Below the pieces are notes generated by a model, which was given only the letters and a program-made list of their open reading frames with translations, was not told where the DNA came from and made no database searches. Below, one piece after another: positions 1 to 7,446 of a stretch of 13,848 bases of DNA. The position numbers and the translations under genes are program-made. Positions within the stretch are counted from its first letter, which is position 1, and each line of letters opens with the position of its first letter. The stretch is from Pseudomonadota bacterium (GTDB lineage: Bacteria > Pseudomonadota > Alphaproteobacteria > Rhizobiales > Devosiaceae), in contig JAEZBF010000015.1 of the NCBI GenBank assembly GCA_023427545.1, positions 1 to 13,848 of the forward strand. The letters run 5' to 3'.

Positions 1-478
1 TGAGGTCGATCAGCCGGTCCGCCATGTACGGCCCACGGTCGTTGATGCGAACCAGCAGCGAGCGCCCGTTGCTGAGGTTGGTGACGCGCACGTAGCACGG
101 CAGCGGCAGCGTCGGATGCGCACCCGAGATCGCATTGGCCGAGAAGATCTCGCCATTGGCAGTCCGGCGACCGTGGAAATCGGCGCCGTACCACGACGCA
201 TGCCCCACCGCCTCGTAGCCCACCGGATTGACCAGCGGCGTGTAGGAGACCCCGCGCACGACGTACGGCTTGTCGCTCGAATAGCGACCGCCCCCACGTG
301 GCGGATGCGCGTTGCGCGTGACCCGCGGCGAAACGCTGACGCCGAACTCGGACGACGTGAACGCGGCCCGCTTAACGGTTGGGCCGAGATCGCCGCTGCA
401 GGCCATCAGGGGCAGTATCAGGGCAGCAGCGGCAACAATGCTGGGGCTGCGCCACGAGCGCGAGCTGGAGACTGTCAT
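1..478 (-). CDS. rlpA: RlpA-family septal ring lytic transglycosylase / rare lipoprotein A, 5' part only
   Basis: The gene starts with ATG at 478 and runs off the left edge in frame, so only the first 159 codons are visible. The N-terminus has a basic stretch, a hydrophobic segment and a lipobox PLMAC with the lipidation Cys at residue 27, so the product should be an envelope lipoprotein. The double-psi beta-barrel domain starts at about residue 90 with GHASWYG, followed by HGRRTANGE and, near the edge, RVTNLSNGRS and RINDRGPY, which are hallmarks of RlpA. Family members cleave or bind denuded peptidoglycan at division sites. Whether a SPOR domain follows lies outside the window. A good Shine-Dalgarno (GGAGAGG on the coding strand) sits about 7 bases before the ATG. 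It is divergent from metH, with which it has no obvious functional link. Confidence 0.9.
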   Translation of the reverse strand, partial: MTVSSSRSWRSPSIVAAAALILPLMACSGDLGPTVKRAAFTSSEFGVSVSPRVTRNAHPPRGGGRYSSDKPYVVRGVSYTPLVNPVGYEAVGHASWYGADFHGRRTANGEIFSANAISGAHPTLPLPCYVRVTNLSNGRSLLVRINDRGPYMADRLIDL

Positions 479-548
479 CCGGGCACCTCTCCGTTTTCCG
501 CGAGTGTAGAGGACCGCGCGCAACAACCGGCGTATGGGAGCGGAATCT

Positions 549-603
549 GGTTGAGCCGCGGTTAATTTGCGGAAAATTCGAATGAACTCCCTCCGGCTCA
601 ACC
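549..603. repeat. 10-bp perfect inverted repeat with 35-nt loop, rlpA-metH intergenic region
   Basis: GGTTGAGCCG (549-558) is exactly complementary to CGGCTCAACC (594-603). The loop is AT-rich and contains the 8-bp palindrome ATTCGAAT (576-583). There is no T-run, so it does not look like an intrinsic terminator, and its neighbours are divergent genes needing no terminator here. It could be an RNA hairpin in the rlpA leader or a protein-binding region for the divergent promoters. Function unknown. Confidence 0.5.
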
Positions 604-639
604 TGCGGCGCCATCGGCGTTGCCACCCCGACCCTATTC

Positions 640-659
640 ATATAAAGAAATCTTTATAT
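640..659. promoter_or_regulatory. perfect 20-bp palindromic operator candidate upstream of metH
   Basis: ATATAAAGA (640-648), two A bases, then TCTTTATAT (651-659) form a perfect 9+9 inverted repeat. It ends 44 bases before the ATG at 704 (32 before the ATG at 692). Its AT-rich composition stands out sharply from the surroundings. The size and symmetry fit a dimeric winged-helix repressor. ArsR-family regulators (SahR and relatives) that respond to S-adenosylhomocysteine or S-adenosylmethionine control metH/metF genes in proteobacteria, so such a regulator is the leading guess. No regulator gene is present in the window. It may overlap the metH promoter: TTGCCA at 620-625 is a weak -35 candidate. 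Confidence 0.65.
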
Positions 660-703
660 CCCGATCTGCGCCACATTCGGCGCGCAAGCACATGCGGCAC
701 GTC

Positions 704-3700
704 ATGAGCCAAGCCCCCACCCGAGCCGAAACCCTCGCCGCTCTCCGCGCCGCTGCTCGCGAGCGCATCCTCATACTTGATGGCGCGATGGGCACGATGA
801 TCCAGTCGCTGCAGCTCGACGAGGCCGGCTATCGCGGCGAGCGCTTCGCGGACTGGCATCGTGATGTCCGCGGCAACAATGACATGCTCGTGCTGACCCA
901 GCCCGACGCCATCCGCGACATCCACCTGCAGTATTTCCTAGCCGGCGCCGATATCGTCGAGACCAACACCTTCTCCTCGACTTCGATCGTCCTCGCCGAC
1001 TACGGCATGGAAGCGCTGGCGCGGGAGTTCAACGTCGCCGGTGCCCGCCTCGCCCGCGAAGCCGCCGATCTCGCGCAGCAGCGCGACGGCCGCCGCCGCT
1101 TCGTTGCCGGCGCTCTCGGGCCGACCAACAAGACCGCGTCCATGTCGACCGACGTCTCGAGCCCCGGCTTTCGCAACATCACTTTCGACCAGCTCGCCGA
1201 AGCATACGGCGAAGCGATCGAGGGCTTGATCGAGGGCGGCGCGGATGTGCTGCTGTTCGAGACGATCACTGATACGCTCAACACCAAGGCGGGCATATTC
1301 GCCGCTGAAGAGGTGTTCGAGCGCCTCGGCTTCCGCGTGCCCATCATGATTTCGGGCACCATCACCGACCTTTCGGGCCGCACCCTCTCGGGCCAGACGC
1401 CGACAGCCTTCTGGTACTCGGTCCGGCACGCCAACCCGCTCACAATCGGGCTCAACTGCGCCCTCGGGGCCGCCGCCATGCGCGCCCACCTCGCCGAGCT
1501 CAGCGACGTCGCCGACACCCTGATCTGCGCCTACCCCAATGCCGGGCTACCGAACTCCTTCGGCGGCTACGACGAGAGCCCCGAGTTCATGGCGGCCCAG
1601 ATCGAGGAGTTCGCGCGCGAAGGGCTCGTCAATATCGTCGGCGGCTGCTGCGGCTCCACGCCCGACCACATCCGGGCCATCGCCGAGGCGGTGAGCCGCC
1701 ACAACCCGCGCCGGGTGCCCGAGATCGAGCCCAAGCTGCGGCTGTCCGGCCTCGAGCCCTTCACGCTCACCTCCGATATCCCCTTCGTCAACATCGGCGA
1801 GCGCACCAACGTCACCGGCTCGGCCCGCTTCCGCAAGCTCATCACCGCCGGGGATTTCACCGCGGCCCTCGATGTCGCGCGCGACCAGGTGCAGAACGGC
1901 GCGCAGATCATCGACATCAACATGGACGAGGGCCTGATCGACTCCGAGAAGGCGATGGTCGAGTTCCTCAACCTGCTCGCCGCCGAGCCCGACATCGCCC
2001 GCGTGCCGCTGATGATCGACAGCTCCAAGTTCGAGATCATCGTGGCGGGTCTCAAGCGCGTGCAGGGCAAGGCGCTCGTCAACTCGATCTCGATGAAGGA
2101 AGGAGAGGACAAATTCCTCGGAGCCGCCCGAACCGTCCACCGTTTTGGCGCCGCGGTGGTCGTGATGGCCTTCGACGAGCAGGGCCAGGCCGACACCAAG
2201 GAGCGCAAGGTCGAGATCTGCACCCGCGCCTACAAGCTCCTCACGGAGGTGGTCGGCTTCCCGCCCGAGGACATCGTCTTCGACCCCAACATCTTCGCCA
2301 TCGCGACGGGCATCGAGGAGCACAACAACTACGGCGTCGATTTCATCGAAGCGACGCGTGAGATCACCGCCGCCCTGCCCCACGTTCACGTCTCGGGCGG
2401 TGTGTCGAACCTCAGCTTCTCGTTTCGCGGCAACGAACCGGTGCGCGAGGCGATGCACTCGGTCTTCCTCTACCACGCCATCGCCGCTGGCATGGACATG
2501 GGCATCGTCAACGCCGGCCAGCTTGCGGTCTACGACAGCCTCGACGCCGAACTCCGGGAGGCCTGCGAGGACGTCATCCTCAATCGCCGCCCCGATGGCA
2601 CCGAGCGCCTCCTGGCGCTCGCCGAGAAATATCGCGGCGCGGCCGGCAAGGAGGGCAACGCCAAGGACCTTCGCTGGCGTGAGCTGCCCGTCAACGAACG
2701 GCTGAGCTATGCCCTCGTCAACGGCATCACCGAGTTCATCGACGCCGACACCGAGGAAGCCCGTCTCGCCGCCGAGCGGCCGCTCCACGTCATCGAAGGC
2801 CCCCTGATGGCGGGCATGAACGTCGTCGGCGACCTCTTCGGCTCGGGCAAGATGTTCCTGCCCCAGGTAGTCAAGTCTGCGCGCGTCATGAAGCAGGCGG
2901 TTGCGCACCTCTTGCCCTTCATGGAGGCGGAGAAGGACGCCAACGGCGACGCCGCTGGCCGTAAGGCGGCGGGCAAGGTGCTGATGGCGACCGTCAAGGG
3001 CGATGTCCACGACATCGGCAAAAACATCGTTGGCGTCGTCCTCTCCTGCAACAACTACGAGATCATCGACCTCGGCGTGATGGTGCCCACCCAGAAGATC
3101 CTCGAGACGGCGCGGCAGGAGAAGGTCGACATCATCGGGCTGAGCGGTCTTATCACGCCGTCGCTCGACGAGATGGCGCACGTGGCGGCCGAAATGGAAC
3201 GGGAAGGCTTCGACATTCCGCTGCTGATCGGCGGCGCAACGACATCTCGCGTCCACACGGCGGTGAAGATTCACCCGCGCTACGATCGCGGGCAGGCCGT
3301 ACACGTCAACGATGCCAGTCGCGCCGTGGGCGTTGTCTCCAGCCTGCTTTCGGATGAAAAGGTCGCCTACATTGAGCAGGTCCGCTCCGAGTACCGCAGG
3401 GTAGCGGAGAGGCACGCCAGGGCCGAGGCTGAAAAGCAGCGCCTCCCCCTGCCCCGCGCCCGCGCGAACGCCTTCAAGCCCGATTGGGCCGGCTACACGC
3501 CGCCGAAGCCGAGTTTCCTCGGCACGCGCGTTTTCGAGCAGTACGACCTTGCCGAGCTCAGCCGCTACATCGACTGGACGCCGTTCTTCCAGACCTGGGA
3601 GCTCAAGGGTCGCTACCCGCAGATCCTGCAGGACGAAAAGCAGGGAGAGGCCGCCCGTCAGCTCTGGGAAGATGCTCAGCGCATGCTTGGCGAAGTGATC

Positions 3701-4441
3701 CAGAAGAAGTGGTTCCGGCCCAAGGCCGTCGTCGGGTTCTGGCCCGCTAACGCCGTCGGCGACGACATCCACCTCTTCACCGACGACAGCCGCTCGAGTG
3801 AGCTGACGACCTTCCACACGCTGCGCCAACAGCTGGTCAAGCGCGACGGTCGCCCAAACATGGCGCTGTCCGATTTCGTCGCGCCGCTCGACAGCGGCAA
3901 GCCCGACTACATCGGCGGCTTCGTCGTTACGGCGGGCATCGGCGAGGCGGAAATCGCCGCCCGCTTCGAGCGCGCCAACGACGACTACTCGGCAATTCTG
4001 GTGAAGGCACTCGCCGATCGCTTCGCGGAAGCCTTCGCCGAGGCGCTCCATCAGCGTGTCCGGCGCGAGCTCTGGGGCTACGCTCCCGACGAGGCTCTGA
4101 CGCCCGACGAGCTGATTCAGGAAACCTACCGCGGCATCCGGCCGGCGCCCGGCTACCCCGCCCAGCCCGACCACACCGAGAAGAGCACGCTCTTCCACCT
4201 GCTCAACGCGAGGCAGCGGATCGGCGTCGAACTCACCGACAGCTTTGCCATGTGGCCAGGCTCCTCGGTGTCCGGCCTCTACTTCAGCCACCCCGACAGC
4301 TTCTATTTCGGCGTGGCCAAGGTCGAGCGCGACCAAGTCGAGGATTACGCGCTGCGGAAGGGCATGGACGTCGAGGAGACGGAACGCTGGCTGGCGCCGA
4401 TATTGAACTACACGCCGGCTCCGCGCGTTGCGGCTGAATGA
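704..4441 (+). CDS. metH: cobalamin-dependent methionine synthase
   Basis: MetH transfers the methyl group of 5-methyl-THF through cob(I)alamin to homocysteine, giving methionine and THF in the cytosol. From ATG 704 the product is 1245 aa, close to the 1227 aa of the E. coli enzyme. Order of modules: homocysteine domain (about 1-335) with zinc Cys252, Cys315 and Cys316; pterin domain (about 360-630) starting with IGERTNVTGS; cap and B12 domain (about 660-900) with DVHDIG, whose His769 is the lower cobalt ligand; AdoMet reactivation domain (about 930-1230) with RPAPGY at 1146-1151. All key residues are present, so it should be active and reactivatable. The frame is open upstream to a TTG at 620, but that stretch contains the palindromic operator and lacks family similarity. 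ATG 692 is an alternative start; neither has a clear Shine-Dalgarno. The stop overlaps the next start (ATGA). Confidence 0.97.
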   Translation: MSQAPTRAETLAALRAAARERILILDGAMGTMIQSLQLDEAGYRGERFADWHRDVRGNNDMLVLTQPDAIRDIHLQYFLAGADIVETNTFSSTSIVLADYGMEALAREFNVAGARLAREAADLAQQRDGRRRFVAGALGPTNKTASMSTDVSSPGFRNITFDQLAEAYGEAIEGLIEGGADVLLFETITDTLNTKAGIFAAEEVFERLGFRVPIMISGTITDLSGRTLSGQTPTAFWYSVRHANPLTIGLNCALGAAAMRAHLAELSDVADTLICAYPNAGLPNSFGGYDESPEFMAAQIEEFAREGLVNIVGGCCGSTPDHIRAIAEAVSRHNPRRVPEIEPKLRLSGLEPFTLTSDIPFVNIGERTNVTGSARFRKLITAGDFTAALDVARDQVQNGAQIIDINMDEGLIDSEKAMVEFLNLLAAEPDIARVPLMIDSSKFEIIVAGLKRVQGKALVNSISMKEGEDKFLGAARTVHRFGAAVVVMAFDEQGQADTKERKVEICTRAYKLLTEVVGFPPEDIVFDPNIFAIATGIEEHNNYGVDFIEATREITAALPHVHVSGGVSNLSFSFRGNEPVREAMHSVFLYHAIAAGMDMGIVNAGQLAVYDSLDAELREACEDVILNRRPDGTERLLALAEKYRGAAGKEGNAKDLRWRELPVNERLSYALVNGITEFIDADTEEARLAAERPLHVIEGPLMAGMNVVGDLFGSGKMFLPQVVKSARVMKQAVAHLLPFMEAEKDANGDAAGRKAAGKVLMATVKGDVHDIGKNIVGVVLSCNNYEIIDLGVMVPTQKILETARQEKVDIIGLSGLITPSLDEMAHVAAEMEREGFDIPLLIGGATTSRVHTAVKIHPRYDRGQAVHVNDASRAVGVVSSLLSDEKVAYIEQVRSEYRRVAERHARAEAEKQRLPLPRARANAFKPDWAGYTPPKPSFLGTRVFEQYDLAELSRYIDWTPFFQTWELKGRYPQILQDEKQGEAARQLWEDAQRMLGEVIQKKWFRPKAVVGFWPANAVGDDIHLFTDDSRSSELTTFHTLRQQLVKRDGRPNMALSDFVAPLDSGKPDYIGGFVVTAGIGEAEIAARFERANDDYSAILVKALADRFAEAFAEALHQRVRRELWGYAPDEALTPDELIQETYRGIRPAPGYPAQPDHTEKSTLFHLLNARQRIGVELTDSFAMWPGSSVSGLYFSHPDSFYFGVAKVERDQVEDYALRKGMDVEETERWLAPILNYTPAPRVAAE

Positions 4442-4797
4442 GAATAACCCCTTACGATACCGCAACGGCCAGTATCGCCGTCACCGTCGTCACCTCGGGA
4501 GAGCTCCCGGTGGCGCCCGAAGCCGCCGTGCTGACGATTGATCCGCCGCTTCATCGCCATGCCTTCGGCCATGAATGTCCAGCCTGTGCGGCCCGCAACG
4601 ATGTGCGGGCCATGCTGTTCGATCTGATGACCGAACAGCAACTCGGCACCATCCCTCCATTCCGGCATGTGCTGGTCGATGCCCGACAGCTGCCCGACGT
4701 CCAGCCGATCCTCGATCGTCTGGACCCGCTCTCGCCGGCGGTCGGGCTTCGCGACCATACGGTCGTCCGCAGCTTCCACCTTAGCCGCGTGATCTGA
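4438..4797 (+). CDS. small P-loop-less G3E/CobW-like protein coupled to metH
   Basis: This 119-aa product begins inside the metH stop codon (ATGA), so translation is probably coupled. No named family is obvious, but the order of features follows the middle of G3E (CobW/HypB/UreG-type) GTPases. A strand IAVTVV stands where the family has AVIVNEFGE. C47-P-A-C50, followed by ARNDV, stands where the family has CxCC-TVRGDL. IPPFRHVLVDARQLPDVQPIL stands where the family has PPFDRVVIETTGLADPAPV. The N-terminal P-loop is absent, the catalytic ETTG segment is changed, and the C-terminal half is missing, so it cannot be a working GTPase. It may be a metal- or MetH-binding accessory protein, since the outer cysteines of the metal motif remain, or a decayed remnant. 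The similarity is by eye and needs a profile search. Confidence 0.75.
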   Translation: MRITPYDTATASIAVTVVTSGELPVAPEAAVLTIDPPLHRHAFGHECPACAARNDVRAMLFDLMTEQQLGTIPPFRHVLVDARQLPDVQPILDRLDPLSPAVGLRDHTVVRSFHLSRVI

Positions 4798-4799
4798 GG

Positions 4800-5702
4800 C
4801 TAGGCAGTCAGGTCTTCGGGCGGGGCAATCCCGTTGATCAGGCAAGCCGTCGTGACGGTGTTTGCCAAGAGACATGCGATGGTCATCGGCCCGACCCCGC
4901 CGGGCACTGGCGTGATCGCTCCCGCCACAGTCGAGGCGCCCTCATAGTTCACGTCGCCCACCAGCTTCGTCCTGCCTTCACCGCGTTCCGGCGCGGCAAT
5001 CCGGTTGATGCCCACGTCGATCACAGCCGCGCCGGGCTTGATCCACTCGCCGCGGATCATCTGCGGCCGTCCCACTGCGGCAACGACGATGTCCGCCTGC
5101 CGCACAATTCCGGCAAGATCCTGCGTCCGCGAGTGCGCGATCGTCACCGTGCAGTTCTCGCGGAGCAGCAGCTGCGCCATCGGCTTGCCCACGAGATTGC
5201 TGCGTCCTACCACCACCGCGTGCTTGCCGCTGAGCTCCCCGAGCGCGTCGCGCAGCAGCATGAGACATCCGAGCGGTGTACACGACACCGGCCCGGGCAG
5301 CCCGATCTGCACCTTGCCGACGTTCGCGGGCGTGAAGCAGTCGACGTCCTTGTCGGGCGAGATGGTCTCAATCACACGGATAGGGTCGATCTGCTTGGGC
5401 ACCGGCATCTGCACGAGGATGCCGTGGATCGCCGGATCGGCGTTCAGCCGCTCGATGAGGGCCAGCAGTTCGCCCTCGGGTGTCTCCTCGGCCAGCTCGT
5501 ACTTCTCAGAGTGCATCCCGACGGCGACGGTCTGCTTCGCCTTGTTGGAGACATAGACCTCGCTCGCAGGATCGTGCCCCACGATCACCACCGCCAGGCC
5601 GGGCGTGATGCCGTGGTCTGCCTTGAGCCGCGCCACGTGCCCTGCAATCCGCTCCCGCAGCCGCTCGGCGAATGCCTTGCCGTCGATGATCTTCGCTGTC
5701 AT
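4800..5702 (-). CDS. folD: bifunctional methylenetetrahydrofolate dehydrogenase / methenyl-THF cyclohydrolase
   Basis: FolD interconverts 5,10-methylene-THF, 5,10-methenyl-THF and 10-formyl-THF in the cytosol, linking serine/glycine one-carbon units to purine and formyl-Met synthesis. The 300-aa protein is a little longer than the 288 aa of E. coli FolD. Catalytic residues are in the same places as in E. coli: Tyr50 and Lys54 (in YVSNK), Gln98 and Asp121 (in DKDVDC). The dinucleotide-binding segment VGRSNLVGKPMAQLLL and the C-terminal PVPGGVGPMTIA signature are intact. It ends 2 bp from the end of the metH-coupled gene, with no room for a bidirectional terminator. It lies 68 bp downstream of pxpA on the same strand, so it may be read partly from the pxp promoter, although the repeat in that gap could attenuate read-through. 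Confidence 0.97.
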   Translation of the reverse strand: MTAKIIDGKAFAERLRERIAGHVARLKADHGITPGLAVVIVGHDPASEVYVSNKAKQTVAVGMHSEKYELAEETPEGELLALIERLNADPAIHGILVQMPVPKQIDPIRVIETISPDKDVDCFTPANVGKVQIGLPGPVSCTPLGCLMLLRDALGELSGKHAVVVGRSNLVGKPMAQLLLRENCTVTIAHSRTQDLAGIVRQADIVVAAVGRPQMIRGEWIKPGAAVIDVGINRIAAPERGEGRTKLVGDVNYEGASTVAGAITPVPGGVGPMTIACLLANTVTTACLINGIAPPEDLTA

Positions 5703-5721
5703 TGCTCGGTCATAGCCACGC

Positions 5722-5744
5722 CCTCATGGTTCGACAAGCTCGCC
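5722..5744. repeat. palindromic intergenic repeat, left unit
   Basis: CCTCATGGTTCGACAAGCTC and three more bases match the TTCGACAAGCTC-type intergenic repeats that I know from alphaproteobacterial genomes. This unit appears truncated on its right side. It is the inverted partner of the unit at 5775-5797: 18 of 23 positions pair as Watson-Crick, and on the leftward transcript three more become G-U pairs, giving a long stem with a 30-nt loop. Confidence 0.6.
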
Positions 5745-5768
5745 TGACGGCTACAGTGCTCTTGAGGA

Positions 5769-5797
5769 CCTCATGGTGAGCCCGTCGTACCACGAGG
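5769..5797. repeat. palindromic intergenic repeat, right unit, extending into the pxpA 3' end
   Basis: This 29-bp unit starts with CCTCATGGTGAGC and ends with ACCACGAGG, a near-perfect 9-bp terminal inverted repeat with one mismatch. It reads as the reverse complement of the left-unit consensus with about four changes. It covers the pxpA stop codon (5771-5773) and the last eight codons, so the repeat has been taken into the reading frame. Confidence 0.6.
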
Positions 5798-6544
5798 TCC
5801 GGGCGCACCGGCCCCCACCACCACCCCAGCCCGCTCAAGCCCCTCGCGAACTGCTCGGGCGATCTCCACCGCCTCCGCCGTATCCCCGTGCACGCAGAGT
5901 GACCGCGCTTCCGTACGGATCACCGTCCCATCCGCTGCGACGATCTCCCCGTGCTCCGCCAGACGCACGGCGCGTTCGGCGATCACTCCGGCGTCGTGCA
6001 GGACCGCTCCCGGTTCGCTCCGAGGCACCAGCAAGCCATTGGGCTGGTACGCGCGATCCGCATAGGCCTCTGGGATCACCGGGAAGCCGAGCATCTCTGC
6101 GACCTCGACCTGCGCGCTGTTGTCGATCGCGAGAATGGCAAGGTCCTCCTGCAGCCCCTTGCATGCCGCAAAGGCGACCATCGCCACCGCCGGCTCCTCC
6201 GCTGCCATGTTGGCGAGCGCGCCGTGCAGCTTGACGTAGCGCACCGGCACGCCCTCCTCATCCGCTAGCCTGAGAAGCAATTCCAGCTGCCCCCGAACCT
6301 GCGAGTCGAGCTCCTCCGGCGGCAGCAGCAGACGCTTCCGGCCGAAGTTCTCCCGGTCCGCAAATCCGGGATGCGCGCCAACCGCGACGCCCCGAACCTT
6401 CGCCTCGCGCAACACCCGGCGCATTGTCGCCTCGTCACCGGCATGGCCGCCACAGGCGATCGAGGCTGAGGAGACGATGTCGAGCAGTGCGACGTCGTTG
6501 CCGATGCCCTCGCCCAGATCCGCGTTGAGGTCGAGCGAGGCCAT
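5771..6544 (-). CDS. pxpA: 5-oxoprolinase subunit A (LamB/YcsF family)
   Basis: PxpA works with PxpB and PxpC as the widespread bacterial ATP-dependent 5-oxoprolinase, opening cyclic 5-oxoproline (pyroglutamate) to glutamate in the cytosol. The 257-aa protein has the family N-terminus LNADLGEG, the SIACGGHAGD segment, VGAHPGF-DRENFGR, VKLHGALANM near residue 105 and EAYADRAYQPNGLLVPR near 160. It is complete and of normal length. The ATG at 6544 overlaps the pxpC stop by one base; a GTG immediately upstream (6547) would give a 4-bp overlap and one more residue. The last eight residues (PRGTTGSP) are encoded by an intergenic palindromic repeat and are probably a non-essential tail. Confidence 0.95.
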   Translation of the reverse strand: MASLDLNADLGEGIGNDVALLDIVSSASIACGGHAGDEATMRRVLREAKVRGVAVGAHPGFADRENFGRKRLLLPPEELDSQVRGQLELLLRLADEEGVPVRYVKLHGALANMAAEEPAVAMVAFAACKGLQEDLAILAIDNSAQVEVAEMLGFPVIPEAYADRAYQPNGLLVPRSEPGAVLHDAGVIAERAVRLAEHGEIVAADGTVIRTEARSLCVHGDTAEAVEIARAVREGLERAGVVVGAGAPGPRGTTGSP

Positions 6545-7446
6545 CACACACTTTCCAGCAGCAGTGCCCGTGCGCGCTTGGGCGTGACGGGTTCGAACCT
6601 GACCGTCGTCCCCGGACGCAGCTGCGCAAAGCGGTCGAGGTCGGCCGAGATCACCGTCGCAATGCGCGGATAGCCACCCGTCGGCTGGTGGTCGCGCATC
6701 AGCACGATCGGCGTGCCATCGCCCAGGATCTGGATGTCCCCCGGTACGATGGCATCCGACACCAGCGACAGCCCGCGATGGCCTGAAAAGCCCTGCCGAG
6801 GGTCACTGAGGCGAACGCCCATGCGGTCGAGCCTGTGCGACACCTCGAATTCGGTGCCCTCGAGATGAAGGCGGCTGCTGGCGTCGAACAGGTCGGCATG
6901 CAGCCCCCAGACGACGCGGATTGGACCGGTGCGGGAACTCCGCCCGCCCCGCCCCGCGGTTGGCGATAGCGCCGAGGCGGGAACCAACGACAGCCAATCT
7001 CCACCCTTAAGCGCGCGGCCGTTGTAGCCCCCGAGTCCGGCAACGATGTTGGTCGCGCGGCTGCGCAGCACGACCGGGACGTCGATCTCCGCGCCGAACC
7101 GGACGTAGCCGTAATTGCCAGAAGCTCCGGCCGTCACCTCCACCTTGTCGCCGTGCTGCAGCCGCACCCGCGCCGGCCACGCCAGCTGCCGGTCGTTGAC
7201 GGTCAGGCGGAAATCGCCTCCGGCGAATGCCGCCTCGACGAAGCTGCCCTGCACCGAGAACCCGAGACCGGCCCGGGTGAACTCGATGCCCGCCTGCCCC
7301 GCTCCGGCGAGCATTCCTGCCGCCGTCTGAAATGCGCTGCGATCCATCGGACCCGATGCGCTGATCCCATAGCTCAGCGCGCCGAACCGCCCGCGGTCCT
7401 GCACCGTCGCCAGCGGTCCCGCCCGTTCGATCAGGATCGCGGTCAT
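6544..7446 (-). CDS. pxpC: 5-oxoprolinase subunit C (biotin-dependent carboxyltransferase-like/KipA family)
   Basis: This 300-aa protein belongs to the allophanate hydrolase subunit 2-like family, whose stand-alone members form the 5-oxoprolinase with PxpA and PxpB. The start PLATVQDRGR-G, then GPMDRSAFQTAAGML and IEFTRAGLGF, the central LGGYNGRALKGGD and the late GDGTPIVLMRDHQPTGGYP-IA segment are all characteristic. It sits between pxpB (4-bp ATGA overlap at 7443-7446) and pxpA (1-bp overlap), so the three subunits should be made together. Older databases call such proteins urea amidolyase-related or KipA; the presence of pxpA argues for 5-oxoprolinase. No anomaly seen. Confidence 0.93.
   Translation of the reverse strand: MTAILIERAGPLATVQDRGRFGALSYGISASGPMDRSAFQTAAGMLAGAGQAGIEFTRAGLGFSVQGSFVEAAFAGGDFRLTVNDRQLAWPARVRLQHGDKVEVTAGASGNYGYVRFGAEIDVPVVLRSRATNIVAGLGGYNGRALKGGDWLSLVPASALSPTAGRGGRSSRTGPIRVVWGLHADLFDASSRLHLEGTEFEVSHRLDRMGVRLSDPRQGFSGHRGLSLVSDAIVPGDIQILGDGTPIVLMRDHQPTGGYPRIATVISADLDRFAQLRPGTTVRFEPVTPKRARALLLESV

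Noticed and set aside
620..703. TTG-initiated N-terminal extension of metH
   Set aside because: It would translate through the palindromic operator, has no ribosome-binding site and adds residues not found in MetH.
479..703. SAM or SAH riboswitch upstream of metH
   Set aside because: I looked for SAM-II-like or SAH-riboswitch core sequences and saw none; the palindrome at 640-659 is better explained as a DNA operator.
1547..4465. Open frame of 972 codons on the minus strand across metH
   Set aside because: It is the antisense shadow of metH: its sequence is rich in Gly/Val/Asp/Leu/Arg without any family motif, while metH has every catalytic motif.
4441..4800. The metH-coupled small gene as a simple antisense artefact of folD or metH
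   Set aside because: It does not overlap folD, overlaps metH by only 4 bp, and its residue pattern follows the G3E core, so it was kept as a gene.
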